This document shows positions 8,845-17,716 of a stretch of 64,000 nt of DNA, one piece after another. This stretch comes from Actinokineospora xionganensis (GTDB lineage: Bacteria; Actinomycetota; Actinomycetes; Mycobacteriales; Pseudonocardiaceae): NCBI RefSeq assembly GCF_014323725.1, contig NZ_JABVED010000006.1, forward strand, positions 124,001-188,000, in the 5' to 3' direction. The notes below the pieces were generated by a model. That model had not been told where the DNA came from and made no database searches. It saw only the letters and a list, made by a program, of their open reading frames with translations. The position numbers and the translations under genes were made by a program. Numbering within the stretch: the first letter of the stretch is position 1; the number at the start of each line of letters is the position of its first letter.

Positions 8845-9905
8845 TGGCCCTCCTCGAACTCACCCGCCAACCTGGCCGGATCGCCGTCCGCCTGGGCCCT
8901 ACCTCCGCTGTCATCCGGCCCCGCATGCTGGCCGTCTGCCTGGGCCTGGCCGTCGCCTCCGCGCTGGCGTTTGCCGTTGAGCTGTCCTTCGGCGACTACC
9001 CCATTCCCCTCCTCGACGTAGTCCGCGCTCTCTTCGGGGTCGGGGATCGCGCCACGCTCTTCGTCATCGAAGAGTTGCGTCTTCCCCGGGCCCTGGTCGG
9101 GCTCCTCGTCGGTTGCGCCTTCGGGGTTTCCGGCGCCCTGTTCCAGACGCTCACCCGCAACCCGCTGGCCAGTCCGGACATGATCGGCCTGAGCTCCGGC
9201 TCCGCCACCGCCGTGGTCGCCGCAATGGTGCTCGGGTTCGGCGCAGGTCTCGGCACGCAGGCGCTCGGGTTGTTCGGGGGGATCGCCACCGCGGTGCTGA
9301 TCTACGGGCTCGCCTGGAAGGGCGGGACCACCGGCTACCGCATCGTCCTCGTCGGCATCGGGATCTCCTGGATGTGCACCAGCCTCACCAGCTACCTGCT
9401 GGTCAAGGCCGACATGTGGGAAGCCCAGCAGGTCCTGCGCTGGATCATCGGCAGCCTCAACGGCGCCGACTGGGTGCACGTCACCCCGCTGGCCTGGGCG
9501 GTACTGGTCCTCGGCATCGCCGTGCTGCTGCTCTCCCGGTGGCTGCGCCTCCTGCAGTTGGGCACCGACGTGGCCACCGCGCTCGGGGTGCCGGTGCGGT
9601 TCGCCCAGCCCGCGCTGATCGTCACCGCCGCCGCGCTGGTCTCCTTCGCCACCGCCGCGACCGGGCCGATCGTCTTCGTCGCGTTGACCGCCCCGCAGAT
9701 CGCCCAGCGGCTCACCGGCTGCGCCTGGCCGCCGCTGGTGGCCTCCGGGCTGACCGGCTCGTTCCTGGTGCTGGGGTCCGACCTCATCGCCCAGCGCGTC
9801 ATTCCCGGCACCCTGCTGCCCATCGGCGTGGTGACCGGCGCGTTCGGCGGACTGTTCCTGTTGTGGCTGTTGACCCGCGCGAACCGGGTCGGGTCTGGAG
9901 GCTGA
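8844..9905 (+). CDS. FecCD-family Fe-siderophore ABC permease, second subunit
   Basis: 353 residues. Paralogous to the preceding permease: RLPRALVGLLVGCAFG, GALFQTLTRNPLASPD, a GISWMC segment, and GPIVFVALTAPQIAQR near the C-terminus. About ten hydrophobic stretches fit the usual membrane topology. The N-terminal 30 residues are polar before the first span. A GTG at 8841 directly before the ATG is an equally possible start. Two different permeases plus one ATPase is the FepD/FepG/FepC layout for catecholate- or aryl-type siderophores. Confidence 0.95.
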   Translation: MALLELTRQPGRIAVRLGPTSAVIRPRMLAVCLGLAVASALAFAVELSFGDYPIPLLDVVRALFGVGDRATLFVIEELRLPRALVGLLVGCAFGVSGALFQTLTRNPLASPDMIGLSSGSATAVVAAMVLGFGAGLGTQALGLFGGIATAVLIYGLAWKGGTTGYRIVLVGIGISWMCTSLTSYLLVKADMWEAQQVLRWIIGSLNGADWVHVTPLAWAVLVLGIAVLLLSRWLRLLQLGTDVATALGVPVRFAQPALIVTAAALVSFATAATGPIVFVALTAPQIAQRLTGCAWPPLVASGLTGSFLVLGSDLIAQRVIPGTLLPIGVVTGAFGGLFLLWLLTRANRVGSGG

Positions 9906-9909
9906 CCGA

Positions 9910-10749
9910 ATGCGACCCGAGATCGCGCCGACACTGCGGGCCGAGGGGCTCGCGGTGTCCTATGGCGACCGCTCCATCATCACCGACCTCGACCTGGTGG
10001 TCCCGCCCGGCAAGATCAGCGTGATCGTCGGCGCCAACGCGTCGGGCAAGTCGACGCTGCTGCGCTCGCTGGCCCGGCTGCTGTCCCCGGCCGCGGGTCA
10101 GGTCTGCCTGGACGGCGAGTCGATCCACGCCATGCCGACCCGCGAGCTCGCCCGGATGGTCGGCCTGCTGCCGCAGTCGCCGGTGGCCCCCGAGGGGATG
10201 ACGGTCATCGACCTCGTCGGCCGCGGTCGTGCGCCGCACCAGAGCTGGTGGCGGCAGTGGTCGCACAGCGACGAGGAGACCGTGCGGCACGCGCTGGAGC
10301 TCACCTCGATGCTCGACCTGGCCGAACGCCCGGTCGACGAGCTGTCGGGCGGCCAGCGCCAGCGGGCCTGGATCGCGATGGCCCTGGCCCAGGACACCGA
10401 CATCCTGCTGCTCGACGAACCCACCACGTTCCTCGACATGGCCCACCAGATCGAGGTGCTCGACCTGGTCATGGACCTCAACCGCACCCGCGGCCGGACG
10501 GTGATGATGGTGCTGCACGACCTCAACCAGGCCTGCCGCTACGCCGACCACATCGTCGCGATGAAGTCCGGCCGGATCGTCGCCCAGGGCCCACCCGCCG
10601 ACCTGCTCACCGCGGAGCTGGTGGACGAGGTCTTCGACGTCCGCTGCTGCGTGGTGACCGACCCGGTGAGCGGAACGCCCCTGGTCATCCCCATCGGGCG
10701 GCACCACGAACCACGGAATGTGGCGCGGCACCCCTTCCCAATTCACTGA
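9910..10749 (+). CDS. Fe-siderophore ABC transporter ATP-binding protein (FecE/FepC-like)
   Basis: 279 residues. Walker A GANASGKST (about residue 40), Q-loop LLPQSP, signature LSGGQRQRAW (about 140), Walker B ILLLDEPT and the H-loop in VLHDLNQ are all intact. This is the importer-type nucleotide-binding subunit that powers the two permeases. It begins four bases after the permease stop. The operon ends here, since a second iron box and a new transcription unit follow. Confidence 0.96.
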   Translation: MRPEIAPTLRAEGLAVSYGDRSIITDLDLVVPPGKISVIVGANASGKSTLLRSLARLLSPAAGQVCLDGESIHAMPTRELARMVGLLPQSPVAPEGMTVIDLVGRGRAPHQSWWRQWSHSDEETVRHALELTSMLDLAERPVDELSGGQRQRAWIAMALAQDTDILLLDEPTTFLDMAHQIEVLDLVMDLNRTRGRTVMMVLHDLNQACRYADHIVAMKSGRIVAQGPPADLLTAELVDEVFDVRCCVVTDPVSGTPLVIPIGRHHEPRNVARHPFPIH

Positions 10750-10756
10750 CGTTTGT

Positions 10757-10775
10757 TTAGCATAGGCTCACCTAA
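10757..10775 (+). promoter_or_regulatory. Iron box before bfd/bfr
   Basis: TTAGCATAGGCTCACCTAA matches the 19-bp iron-box consensus at 16 positions. It sits 20 bases upstream of the bfd start, eight bases after the ABC-ATPase stop. This position fits operator control of the ferredoxin and possibly bacterioferritin by an iron-dependent DtxR-family protein. In such regulons bfd is induced at low iron, to release stored iron. Confidence 0.88.
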
Positions 10776-10795
10776 TAAAATGATCGAGGAGAGCC

Positions 10796-10978
10796 ATGTA
10801 CGTCTGCATCTGCGCCGCGGTCAGCGAGGCCCGGGTGCACGCCTGCATCCTCGCCGGCGCCCGCACGGCGGAGGAGGTCGGCGACCGCTGCCAGGCGGGA
10901 ACCGGCTGCGGCAGCTGCCTCGATCGCATCGACGACATGCTCGAAGATCACACGATGGCGGCGACAAACGCCGCTTAA
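10796..10978 (+). CDS. bfd: Bacterioferritin-associated ferredoxin
   Basis: 60 residues. It has the Bfd [2Fe-2S] ligand pattern: C4 and C6 in MYVCICAAVS, and a C-x-x-C in the GTGCGSC loop near residue 38. Bfd proteins dock on bacterioferritin and pass electrons to reduce and release stored iron. An AGGAGAG lies five bases before the ATG. The gene lies between the iron box and bacterioferritin, the expected partner. Confidence 0.95.
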   Translation: MYVCICAAVSEARVHACILAGARTAEEVGDRCQAGTGCGSCLDRIDDMLEDHTMAATNAA

Positions 10979-11063
10979 GGGTGACCGCTCCGCTTCCGCA
11001 ATGCGAGGTCACAGGTCTGGGTTTACGGTCGGGCGTCAACCCGTTCGACCGGAGGTGCCCCCC

Positions 11064-11546
11064 GTGCGTGGCGACGAAGAAGTCATCGCGTTGCTCAATG
11101 AGCAGCTGACCAGCGAGCTCACCGCGATCAACCAATACTTCCTGCACGCCAAGATGCAGGCGAACTGGGGCCTGACCAAACTCGCCGAGCACACGCGCGC
11201 GGAGTCCATCGAGGAGATGACCCACGCGGAGATCATCACCGACCGCATCCTGTTCCTCGAGGGTCTGCCGAACTACCAGAAGTTGCTGCCGCTGCGCATC
11301 GGACAGACGCTGCGCGAGCAGTTCACCGCCGACCTGGCCATCGAGGTCGAGGTCGTCGAGCGGCTCCGCAAGGGCATCCCGATGTGCCGCTCGAAGGGCG
11401 ACGCGACGACAGCGGCCCTGTTCGAGAAGATCCTCGCCGACGAGGAGCACCACATCGACTACCTAGAGACGCAGCTGGAGCTGATGGACCGCCTCGGCGA
11501 GCAGCTCTACCTCGCGCAGACGGTCGACCGGCCGCCCACAGTCTGA
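11064..11546 (+). CDS. bfr: Bacterioferritin
   Basis: 160 residues, the normal length. The start is GTG 11064 with GGAGG at 11051-11055; the longer upstream frame adds only non-conserved sequence. The ferroxidase ligands fit the family: E18 in LTSELTAINQ, a Glu/His pair in EEMTHAE, and the ADEEHH segment near residue 127. The heme-ligand Met is in HAKMQANWG. Bacterioferritin forms a 24-mer cage that oxidises and stores iron. It is separated from bfd by 85 bases, so it may be cotranscribed with bfd or have its own promoter. Confidence 0.96.
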   Translation: MRGDEEVIALLNEQLTSELTAINQYFLHAKMQANWGLTKLAEHTRAESIEEMTHAEIITDRILFLEGLPNYQKLLPLRIGQTLREQFTADLAIEVEVVERLRKGIPMCRSKGDATTAALFEKILADEEHHIDYLETQLELMDRLGEQLYLAQTVDRPPTV

Positions 11547-11563
11547 GCCCCACAAGATCCACA

Positions 11564-11601
11564 AGAACCCCGAGTCCGACGCCAGTCCGGCTCGGGGTTC
11601 T
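11564..11601 (+). terminator. Rho-independent-like hairpin after bfr
   Basis: AGAACCCCGAG (11564-11574) pairs perfectly with CTCGGGGTTCT (11591-11601), an 11-bp stem with a 16-base loop, 18 bases after the bfr stop. There is no U-tract, which is common in high-GC actinomycetes. Confidence 0.8.
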
Positions 11602-11708
11602 GCTGTGACCGAAATCGGTCACTGGCAAAGATCAGCCGTCGCGAGCATTCCGGTCTGGTAGACCCCTCCTTCCGATTCGGCATTCACCGGCTCGAAAGGA
11701 ACTCCCCG

Positions 11709-13358
11709 ATGCAGGTTCCAAGAATCGCGCGGCGGGCCGCCTTATGCGGCGCGTTACTCGCCTTGGTGACTCCCGGCCTCGCGGTTTCGGAGACACCACA
11801 AGGCGCGGCGTGCAGCCCCTTCGGCGCGACCCAGGCCGACCGCACCGGCGAGTGGGCCAGCTGCCTCGACGTCGCCGTGCGGCTGTCCGAAGCGCCCGCG
11901 GTCGGCAAGCAGGCCAGGGTCGACATCGAGGTGCGCACCACGGCGGAGCGGTCCGACCTGGCCCTCGACGTGCGCCTGCCCGCCGGGCTGGAATGGGTCC
12001 AGACCCCCGCCGGACTGCGGGCCGAGTCGAGCGTGTCCCAGGTTCCCGCCGACAACGGCAAGGTGCACCGGGCGGTCGGCGCGGGACGGGCCGACCGGGT
12101 CCGACCGCTGCGGCTGAGCGGCACGGTCCGCGCGGTCGCCGAGGGGGCCGCGGAGATCCGGGCGGCGGCGAGCACCGCGACGGACGCCGACACGGGCAGC
12201 GCCTTCCTCACCGTCGGCGCCCAGCGCTCGACCTTCGGCATCACCGCCCGCGACACCAACGCGACGGCGCCCGCCGACCAGGGGACCCGAGCCCACGCGC
12301 ACCTCGCGCACAAGCCCGCCGGGCCGACCGGGGCGAGCGCGGGCACCGCGTGCGCCACCGGCACCTGGGGCTACGTCGACCACACCGGCGCCACCCGGGT
12401 CTCCGCGAACGCGCAGGTGGCGGTGTATGACGCCGACGCCACCGGCAGGCACGACCTGCTCGCCACCGGCCTCACCGATGCCACCGGCCGCTTCCGGCTG
12501 TGCTTCGACAACACCGACGAGGACGGCACCGGCCAGGACGTCTACGCGCAGTTCGCCACCGAGAACGCGCACTGGATGATCCAGCACGGCCGCACCAGGA
12601 AGTCCTACCGCTTCGACAGCCCGGTGCGCGCCGACCTGGCCGCGGGCGCGACCGCCGACTTCGGTGCGGTGAAGCCCGCCGACCCGGCGCTGATGCGCGG
12701 GGTGGAGGCCTTCGACGTCATGAACACCGCGTGGAACTGGACGCCCGGCACCTGCTGGGACGCCCGCGACACCACCTGCCGCAAGGGCCGGATCAACTGG
12801 GCGCCCGACTCCACCGACGGCACCTACTACTCGCTGCGGGAGAACGCGGTGCACCTCGCCGCGGCCGACCCCGACTCGAACATCCTGGTGCTGCACGAGT
12901 TCGGCCACGCGATCATGGACGACGTCTACGAGGACGACTTCCCGCCCGCCCCGGACTGCAGCCCGCACTACATCCACCGCACCAGTTCCCAGGGCTGTGC
13001 GTGGACCGAGGGATTCGCCACCTGGTACGGCGTGATGATCCTCGACGACCCGACGTTCCGCTGGCCCGACGGTCGGACCCGCGACCTGGAGGGCCCGACC
13101 TGGGGCACCCCCGAGTGGGACGACGGCGACGTCGTCGAGGGCCGCGTCCTCGGCGCCATGATCGACTTGGCGGACACCGCGAACGAGCCGGGCGACACCT
13201 GTTCCGAAGACCCGCTTGGTCCACAGTGGACGACGTTCCTGAACCACGTCTCCGGTACCTTCCAACAGTTCTGGGCCCAGCGAGCCGCTGACGGCTACGA
13301 CGTCGGGGCCGCGGCGCAGGCCTGCCTCTACCACAACACGATCGATTATCGGCACTAG
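11709..13358 (+). CDS. Secreted protein with HEFGH metalloprotease-like centre
   Basis: 549 residues. A Sec signal peptide (basic MQVPRIARRAAL, hydrophobic core, likely cleavage after residue 27) is followed by an immunoglobulin-like or adhesin-like region (about 30-200). Next comes a transthyretin-like domain (about 215-300: TGTWGYVDHTG to TGRFRLCF), then a C-terminal part with VLHEFGHAIMD near residue 400. HExxH is the zinc and catalytic motif of gluzincin/metzincin peptidases; the downstream ETFATWYG-like segment (TEGFATWYG) resembles the glutamate-containing third-ligand helix. It is probably an exported peptidase or a cell-surface protein with such a fold. AAAGGA precedes the ATG, and a strong terminator follows. 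Confidence 0.8.
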   Translation: MQVPRIARRAALCGALLALVTPGLAVSETPQGAACSPFGATQADRTGEWASCLDVAVRLSEAPAVGKQARVDIEVRTTAERSDLALDVRLPAGLEWVQTPAGLRAESSVSQVPADNGKVHRAVGAGRADRVRPLRLSGTVRAVAEGAAEIRAAASTATDADTGSAFLTVGAQRSTFGITARDTNATAPADQGTRAHAHLAHKPAGPTGASAGTACATGTWGYVDHTGATRVSANAQVAVYDADATGRHDLLATGLTDATGRFRLCFDNTDEDGTGQDVYAQFATENAHWMIQHGRTRKSYRFDSPVRADLAAGATADFGAVKPADPALMRGVEAFDVMNTAWNWTPGTCWDARDTTCRKGRINWAPDSTDGTYYSLRENAVHLAAADPDSNILVLHEFGHAIMDDVYEDDFPPAPDCSPHYIHRTSSQGCAWTEGFATWYGVMILDDPTFRWPDGRTRDLEGPTWGTPEWDDGDVVEGRVLGAMIDLADTANEPGDTCSEDPLGPQWTTFLNHVSGTFQQFWAQRAADGYDVGAAAQACLYHNTIDYRH

Positions 13359-13365
13359 CGACAAC

Positions 13366-13402
13366 GGCGGGCGCATTCCCGCGAGCCGGGGATGCGCCCG
13401 CC
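13366..13402 (+). terminator. Terminator hairpin after secreted protease
   Basis: GGCGGGCGCATTCCC (13366-13380) pairs with GGGGATGCGCCCGCC (13388-13402) with one mismatch, giving a 15-bp GC-rich stem and 7-base loop starting eight bases after the stop. It also lies just ahead of the next gene's ribosome-binding site. Confidence 0.85.
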
Positions 13403-13416
13403 TGGAGCTGTTAACT

Positions 13417-14409
13417 TTGGACACCATGGCGAACCCGAAGGTCGGCGAAGCACTGCGGCGGCTGGGAATCGGTGACGAGGCGGCCCGGATCTACCTCGCA
13501 CTGCTGGACCTCGGCCCGACACCGCTGATCGCCGTCGAGCAGGACGCGGACGTCGCCCGCGAGCGGCTGGGTCCGGCCTACGCCGAACTGGTCGACGCCG
13601 GGCTGGCCACGGCCGTCGCCGACGACTCCGACACCGCCGCTCCCCTGCCGCCCGCGGCGGGCCTGGAGATCCTGGGCAGGCACCGGGCGGCCGAACTCGA
13701 CGAGTCGAAGATCGCCATCGCAGGGGCGTTCGAGTCGTTCCGGCGGCTGCGGCTCGCCGAGTACAACGACAACCTCGTCGAAGTCGTCACCGGCGACGCC
13801 ATCGGCCCGCGGATGCGGCAGGCCTGGGCCAGCGCCCGCACCGAGATCCGCCAGTTCGACTCGCCGCCGTACTTCCCGATCGAGGGCGCCACCAACGACT
13901 CGCTCACCACCCTCGCCCGCGGCGTCACGCAGCGAGTCGTGTACTCCCGCGAATCACTGGAGTACCCGGGCTACCTGGCCGACAGCATCGAACCGTGCGT
14001 CGAGGCGGGTGAGCAGGCCAGGGTGCTGCCGTCGGTCCCGGTGAAGCTCGTGATCATCGACGACGCGTACGCCCTGGTGTCGCTGTCGGTCAAGGAGGCC
14101 GACGTGCACAACTCGATGCTGATCGTGCAGCCGTGCGGGCTGTTCTCCGCGCTGGTGGCGCTGTTCGAGGAGTCGTGGCTCCACGCGCTGCCGTTCTACG
14201 GCCGCGAACCGCAGCCGCAGCGGCTGCTGCCCGCCGACCGCAGGGTGCTCGCCCTGCTCGCGGGCGGCGTGTCCGACGACGACATCGCCCGGGAGATCGG
14301 GATCAGCAGACGAACCCTGTTCCGCCGGGTGGAACTGCTGATGACCCGCCTCGGCGCCACGACCCGCTTCCAGATGGCACTGCAGGCCCAGCGGCGCGGC
14401 TGGCTCTGA
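13417..14409 (+). CDS. TrmB-like/LuxR-type transcriptional regulator
   Basis: 330 residues. The N-terminal segment (GEALRRLGIGDEAARIYLALL) resembles the winged-helix start of TrmB-like regulators. The middle (about 120-250) is a sugar-binding or phospholipase-D-like fold seen in these proteins. The C-terminus (about 270-330) is a LuxR-type helix-turn-helix: LLAGGVSDDDIAREIGISRR. Such TrmB/LuxR hybrids are frequent in Streptomyces and Pseudonocardiales, and their ligands are mostly unknown. TTG 13417 has a GGAG nine bases upstream; the ATG at 13426 is the alternative start. It has no obvious operon partner. Confidence 0.8.
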   Translation: MDTMANPKVGEALRRLGIGDEAARIYLALLDLGPTPLIAVEQDADVARERLGPAYAELVDAGLATAVADDSDTAAPLPPAAGLEILGRHRAAELDESKIAIAGAFESFRRLRLAEYNDNLVEVVTGDAIGPRMRQAWASARTEIRQFDSPPYFPIEGATNDSLTTLARGVTQRVVYSRESLEYPGYLADSIEPCVEAGEQARVLPSVPVKLVIIDDAYALVSLSVKEADVHNSMLIVQPCGLFSALVALFEESWLHALPFYGREPQPQRLLPADRRVLALLAGGVSDDDIAREIGISRRTLFRRVELLMTRLGATTRFQMALQAQRRGWL

Positions 14410-14543
14410 CCGGGCGAGTATGTCTTTCGGGGTAGTCCCCCAGGCTGACACCCGCCGGATAGTCAAGACCGGCGGCGGTGGCGCCCGACGACCGCCGCAC
14501 GGTTGCCTTGTGCCGACAGTTTCACCGAGCACAAGGAGCGACG

Positions 14544-16073
14544 ATGGGCACACCGCGGGGACAGGGGCCGAGCACGGGAGGTCCACCCCGGCCGGGCCGC
14601 GCGGCTGTCGTGTCGGTCATGTCGGTCGCGGTGGTGGCGCTGCTGGCCGGGTGCCAGTGGACGGCGGGCGAGGCTGTCCCGATGCCGTCGACCGCCCCGG
14701 AGCCCGAGGCCGACAGCAGGCTGGCGGCGTTCTACAAGCAGCCGGTGAAGTGGGAGCCCTGCGGCAAGTTCGAGTGCGCCAAGCTGACCGTGCCGGTGGA
14801 CTACGCGAAGCCCGACGACGGCCGGAAGTTCACCCTGCCGCTGATCAAGGCCGCGGCGATGAAACCGGAGCAGCGGATCGGGGTCCTGGTCGCGGGTGCG
14901 GGCGGGCCCGGTCAGTCCGGGGTGACGATGGTGAAGGACCTCGCGCAAAGCTGGCCCGCCGCGGTGCGGGAGCGCTTCGACGTCGTCAGCTTCGACCCGC
15001 GGGGCGTCGGGGGCAGCGAACCGAGGCTCAAGTGCGAGACCCAGGGTGAGCCGCCCGCCGAGAAGCGCCCGGACCTGCCGCTGGTCGGCGACATGGTCGC
15101 GGGGAGCAAGCAGTACGCCGAGGCCTGCCTCAAGCACACCGACGCGAGCATCCTGAGCCACTTCGGCACGGCCGAGGTGGTCCAGGACCTCGACGTGCTG
15201 CGGGTCGTGACGGGCCAGGAGAAGCTCACCTACGTCGGCTACTCCTACGGCACCCGGATCGGGCAGCTCTACGCCGACCGGTTCCCGAAGAAGATCCGCG
15301 CGATGGTGCTCGACGGCGTCGACAACGTCTCCCTTGACTGGCGCGACGACCCGATCCAGCAGGCCGAAAGCATCGAGCAGGCCCTGCACGCCTATGCCCG
15401 CGACTGCGCGGCCCGCACCCGCGAACCGTGCCCGGGCCGCACCGAGGCCGAGATCATCGCCACGGTGAACCGGGTGATCGACAAGGGCGACAAGTCCGGC
15501 GACGGCGACATCCGAGGGGACATCTCAAGCAAGGTCACCTTTCCGGAGGAGTGGGACGAGCTGTCGGAGATCCTCATCGACGCCGACCGGCCCGCGGAGC
15601 CTCAGGAAGAGGAGCCGACCGAGGAAACCGAGGAAACCGAGGAAACCGCGTCGGACGACACGACCGACGCGCTGTCCGTGGTGAACTGCCTCGACCGACC
15701 GCACCCGACCGACCTCGCCGCGTATGAGGAAGCCGCGAAGCGCCTCCGCGATGTCTCCCGGCTCGCCGACGGCACCGAGCTTCTCAGCTGCGCGTTCCTG
15801 CCCCCGGCCACGAGCAAGCCGAAGGTGGTCCGCGCCGAGGGGGCGCCGACGATCCTGCTGGTCGCGACCACGGTGGACGCGGCGACCCCGTACCGGTGGG
15901 CGCAGGCCCTGGCGGCGAGCATGCCCTCGGCGGCGCTGCTGACCAACGAGGACGTCGGGCACTCCGTCTACGGCGGCACGTCGTCGTGCGTCGACGAGGC
16001 GGTCAACCGCTACCTCATCGACCTGACCCCGCCGCCCGCACCCGCCCGGTGCGCCACCAAGGCGGGCAGCTGA
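14544..16073 (+). CDS. Lipoprotein alpha/beta hydrolase (tripeptidyl-aminopeptidase/SlpD-E-like)
   Basis: 509 residues from the ATG at 14544, which has AAGGAG upstream. A lipobox LLAGC (Cys near 36) indicates a membrane-anchored lipoprotein. The catalytic domain has GGPGQSG, SFDPRGVGGS and nucleophile elbow GYSYG; the C-terminal TAP-like region has the His in EDVGHSVYGG. Homologues cleave tripeptides or p-nitroanilides from N-termini, or act as esterases. An acidic insert of repeated EET units near residue 355 is unusual. Probably secreted-peptide or cell-wall turnover, with the exact substrate unknown. Confidence 0.88.
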   Translation: MGTPRGQGPSTGGPPRPGRAAVVSVMSVAVVALLAGCQWTAGEAVPMPSTAPEPEADSRLAAFYKQPVKWEPCGKFECAKLTVPVDYAKPDDGRKFTLPLIKAAAMKPEQRIGVLVAGAGGPGQSGVTMVKDLAQSWPAAVRERFDVVSFDPRGVGGSEPRLKCETQGEPPAEKRPDLPLVGDMVAGSKQYAEACLKHTDASILSHFGTAEVVQDLDVLRVVTGQEKLTYVGYSYGTRIGQLYADRFPKKIRAMVLDGVDNVSLDWRDDPIQQAESIEQALHAYARDCAARTREPCPGRTEAEIIATVNRVIDKGDKSGDGDIRGDISSKVTFPEEWDELSEILIDADRPAEPQEEEPTEETEETEETASDDTTDALSVVNCLDRPHPTDLAAYEEAAKRLRDVSRLADGTELLSCAFLPPATSKPKVVRAEGAPTILLVATTVDAATPYRWAQALAASMPSAALLTNEDVGHSVYGGTSSCVDEAVNRYLIDLTPPPAPARCATKAGS

Positions 16074-16125
16074 CATGTGATGCTGTCTCCCGGTCGGTCA
16101 GTCGGACGAACGGGAGAGCTCAGCC

Positions 16126-17712
16126 ATGCGGGACGTCCTTGGGCGGTGGCGCCTGCCCGCGGTGGTCGGCGAACTGCTCCTCGTGGCCTGCGTGGCCGCG
16201 GTGACGGCGTACCTGGCCGACGTGCTGCCGGTGTGGGGCTGGCCGGGCGTGGTGTTCGCGACGGGCCCGGTGCTGACCGCCGTGGTCGCCCTCACGGCCG
16301 TCGTGGTGCTGCTGCGGCGTTGGTCGGCGTGGGTGGCGCTGCTCGGGGCGGCGGTCCTGTTCGGGGTGTTCCCGGCGACCGGCGTCGCGCTCGCGGTGGT
16401 CGCCCACACCGCGGGCGGGCGCTGCGGGCCACCTCTGCGGGGCCCGCTCTTCGGCGTCGCGGCACTGCTGCCGTTGGGCGTCGTGCTGATCACCCAGCCC
16501 GCCTACCGCTGGCAGTACGTGACCATCGTGATCACCACCCTGACAGTGCTGTGCCTCGCGGTGCCCGCCCTGGTCGGCGCGCTGCAGGCGCAGCAGGCCC
16601 GGCTGGTCGCCGCGCTGCGCGAGCGGGCCGAGTTCCTCGCCAGGACCCGCGACCTCGAACGTTCCGAGGCGCGGCAGCGGGAGCGGTCCCGGATCGCCGA
16701 GGAGACGCACGACCACCTCGGCCACCGGCTCAGCCTCATCGCCATGTACTCGGGCGCCCTGGAGGTGGCCGCGACCGACCAGGACCCGGAGCTGGTGAAG
16801 GCCGCGCACCTGGTGCGCTCGACCGCCCGCACCGCCCTCAACGAGCTGCGCCAGTCGCTCGGCGTGCTGCGGCCCGCCGGACAGCAGGCGGAGTCCACCG
16901 AGGCCACCGGGACCCGGGCGGACGTCACCGGCCTGGTGGAGGCCTCCCGGGCCGCGGGCGTCAGCGTCTCCCTGGACTGGCGCGGGCCGGACCTGACCGA
17001 CGCCCGGGTGCCGGTGCGCCAGGCCGTGCACCGGGTGGTGCGGGAGGCGCTGACGAACGTGCACAAGCACGCGGCGGGCGCACCGGTCACGGTCACCGTC
17101 GAGTCCGGGCCCGAGCGGCTCGTGGTCGAGGTCGGCAACGGCCCCGACGGCGTGCCGCGCCTGGCGGGCACGGGCAGCGGCCTGGTGGGCCTGCGCGAAC
17201 GGGTCCGGCTGGTCGCGGGCGGGCTGACGGCAGGCCCCACCGCGGACGGCGGGTTCGCGGTCACCGCCGTCATTCCGCTGACCGGCGAGGGCCCGGTCGC
17301 CGAAGCCGAGGCGGACGAGCGCGCCGCGGGCGCCATCCCGACCCCGCGCCGCACCGTCCGGCTGGCCGCGGCGCTGCTACCGGTCGCGGGCCTGGCCGCG
17401 GTGGCCGCGATGGTGCTCACCACCCTGGCGTTCGTCCCGCCGCCCGCGCCCGCCGACCACGAGGATCCGTTGGAGGACATCAAGCTCGGCATGACGCCGG
17501 AGGACGTCGAAGGCTGGTTCGGCCCGAACATCGTCTCCGCGGAAGCCGCCGCCTTGGACCACGAGCCTCCGTGGCCGGACGACACCTGGTGTTCGTACGT
17601 GCCCGCCGACGACCCGCCGGACGCGAAGACCGCGGCCATCTTCCGATTCTGTTTCGCCGAGGACGAGCTGGTCGAGAAGACCTGGTTCGAAATCCCCGTC
17701 TACGAGGACTGA
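16126..17712 (+). CDS. Sensor histidine kinase with extra C-terminal extracytoplasmic domain
   Basis: 528 residues. About five membrane spans (residues 10-165) are followed by a HisKA_3-type dimerisation domain with phospho-acceptor His195 in EETHDHLGHRL. A HATPase domain follows, with its N-box in VREALTNVHKHAAG and a GSGLVGLRERV lid. Unusually the chain goes on: a sixth span near 412-438 and then an 85-residue C-terminal domain (DIKLGMTPEDVEGWFGP, two Cys) that would lie outside the membrane. Its GMT/EDV pattern recalls BamE/SmpA-like lipoprotein domains. The response regulator gene starts five bases downstream. Confidence 0.88.
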   Translation: MRDVLGRWRLPAVVGELLLVACVAAVTAYLADVLPVWGWPGVVFATGPVLTAVVALTAVVVLLRRWSAWVALLGAAVLFGVFPATGVALAVVAHTAGGRCGPPLRGPLFGVAALLPLGVVLITQPAYRWQYVTIVITTLTVLCLAVPALVGALQAQQARLVAALRERAEFLARTRDLERSEARQRERSRIAEETHDHLGHRLSLIAMYSGALEVAATDQDPELVKAAHLVRSTARTALNELRQSLGVLRPAGQQAESTEATGTRADVTGLVEASRAAGVSVSLDWRGPDLTDARVPVRQAVHRVVREALTNVHKHAAGAPVTVTVESGPERLVVEVGNGPDGVPRLAGTGSGLVGLRERVRLVAGGLTAGPTADGGFAVTAVIPLTGEGPVAEAEADERAAGAIPTPRRTVRLAAALLPVAGLAAVAAMVLTTLAFVPPPAPADHEDPLEDIKLGMTPEDVEGWFGPNIVSAEAAALDHEPPWPDDTWCSYVPADDPPDAKTAAIFRFCFAEDELVEKTWFEIPVYED

Positions 17713-17716
17713 CCCC

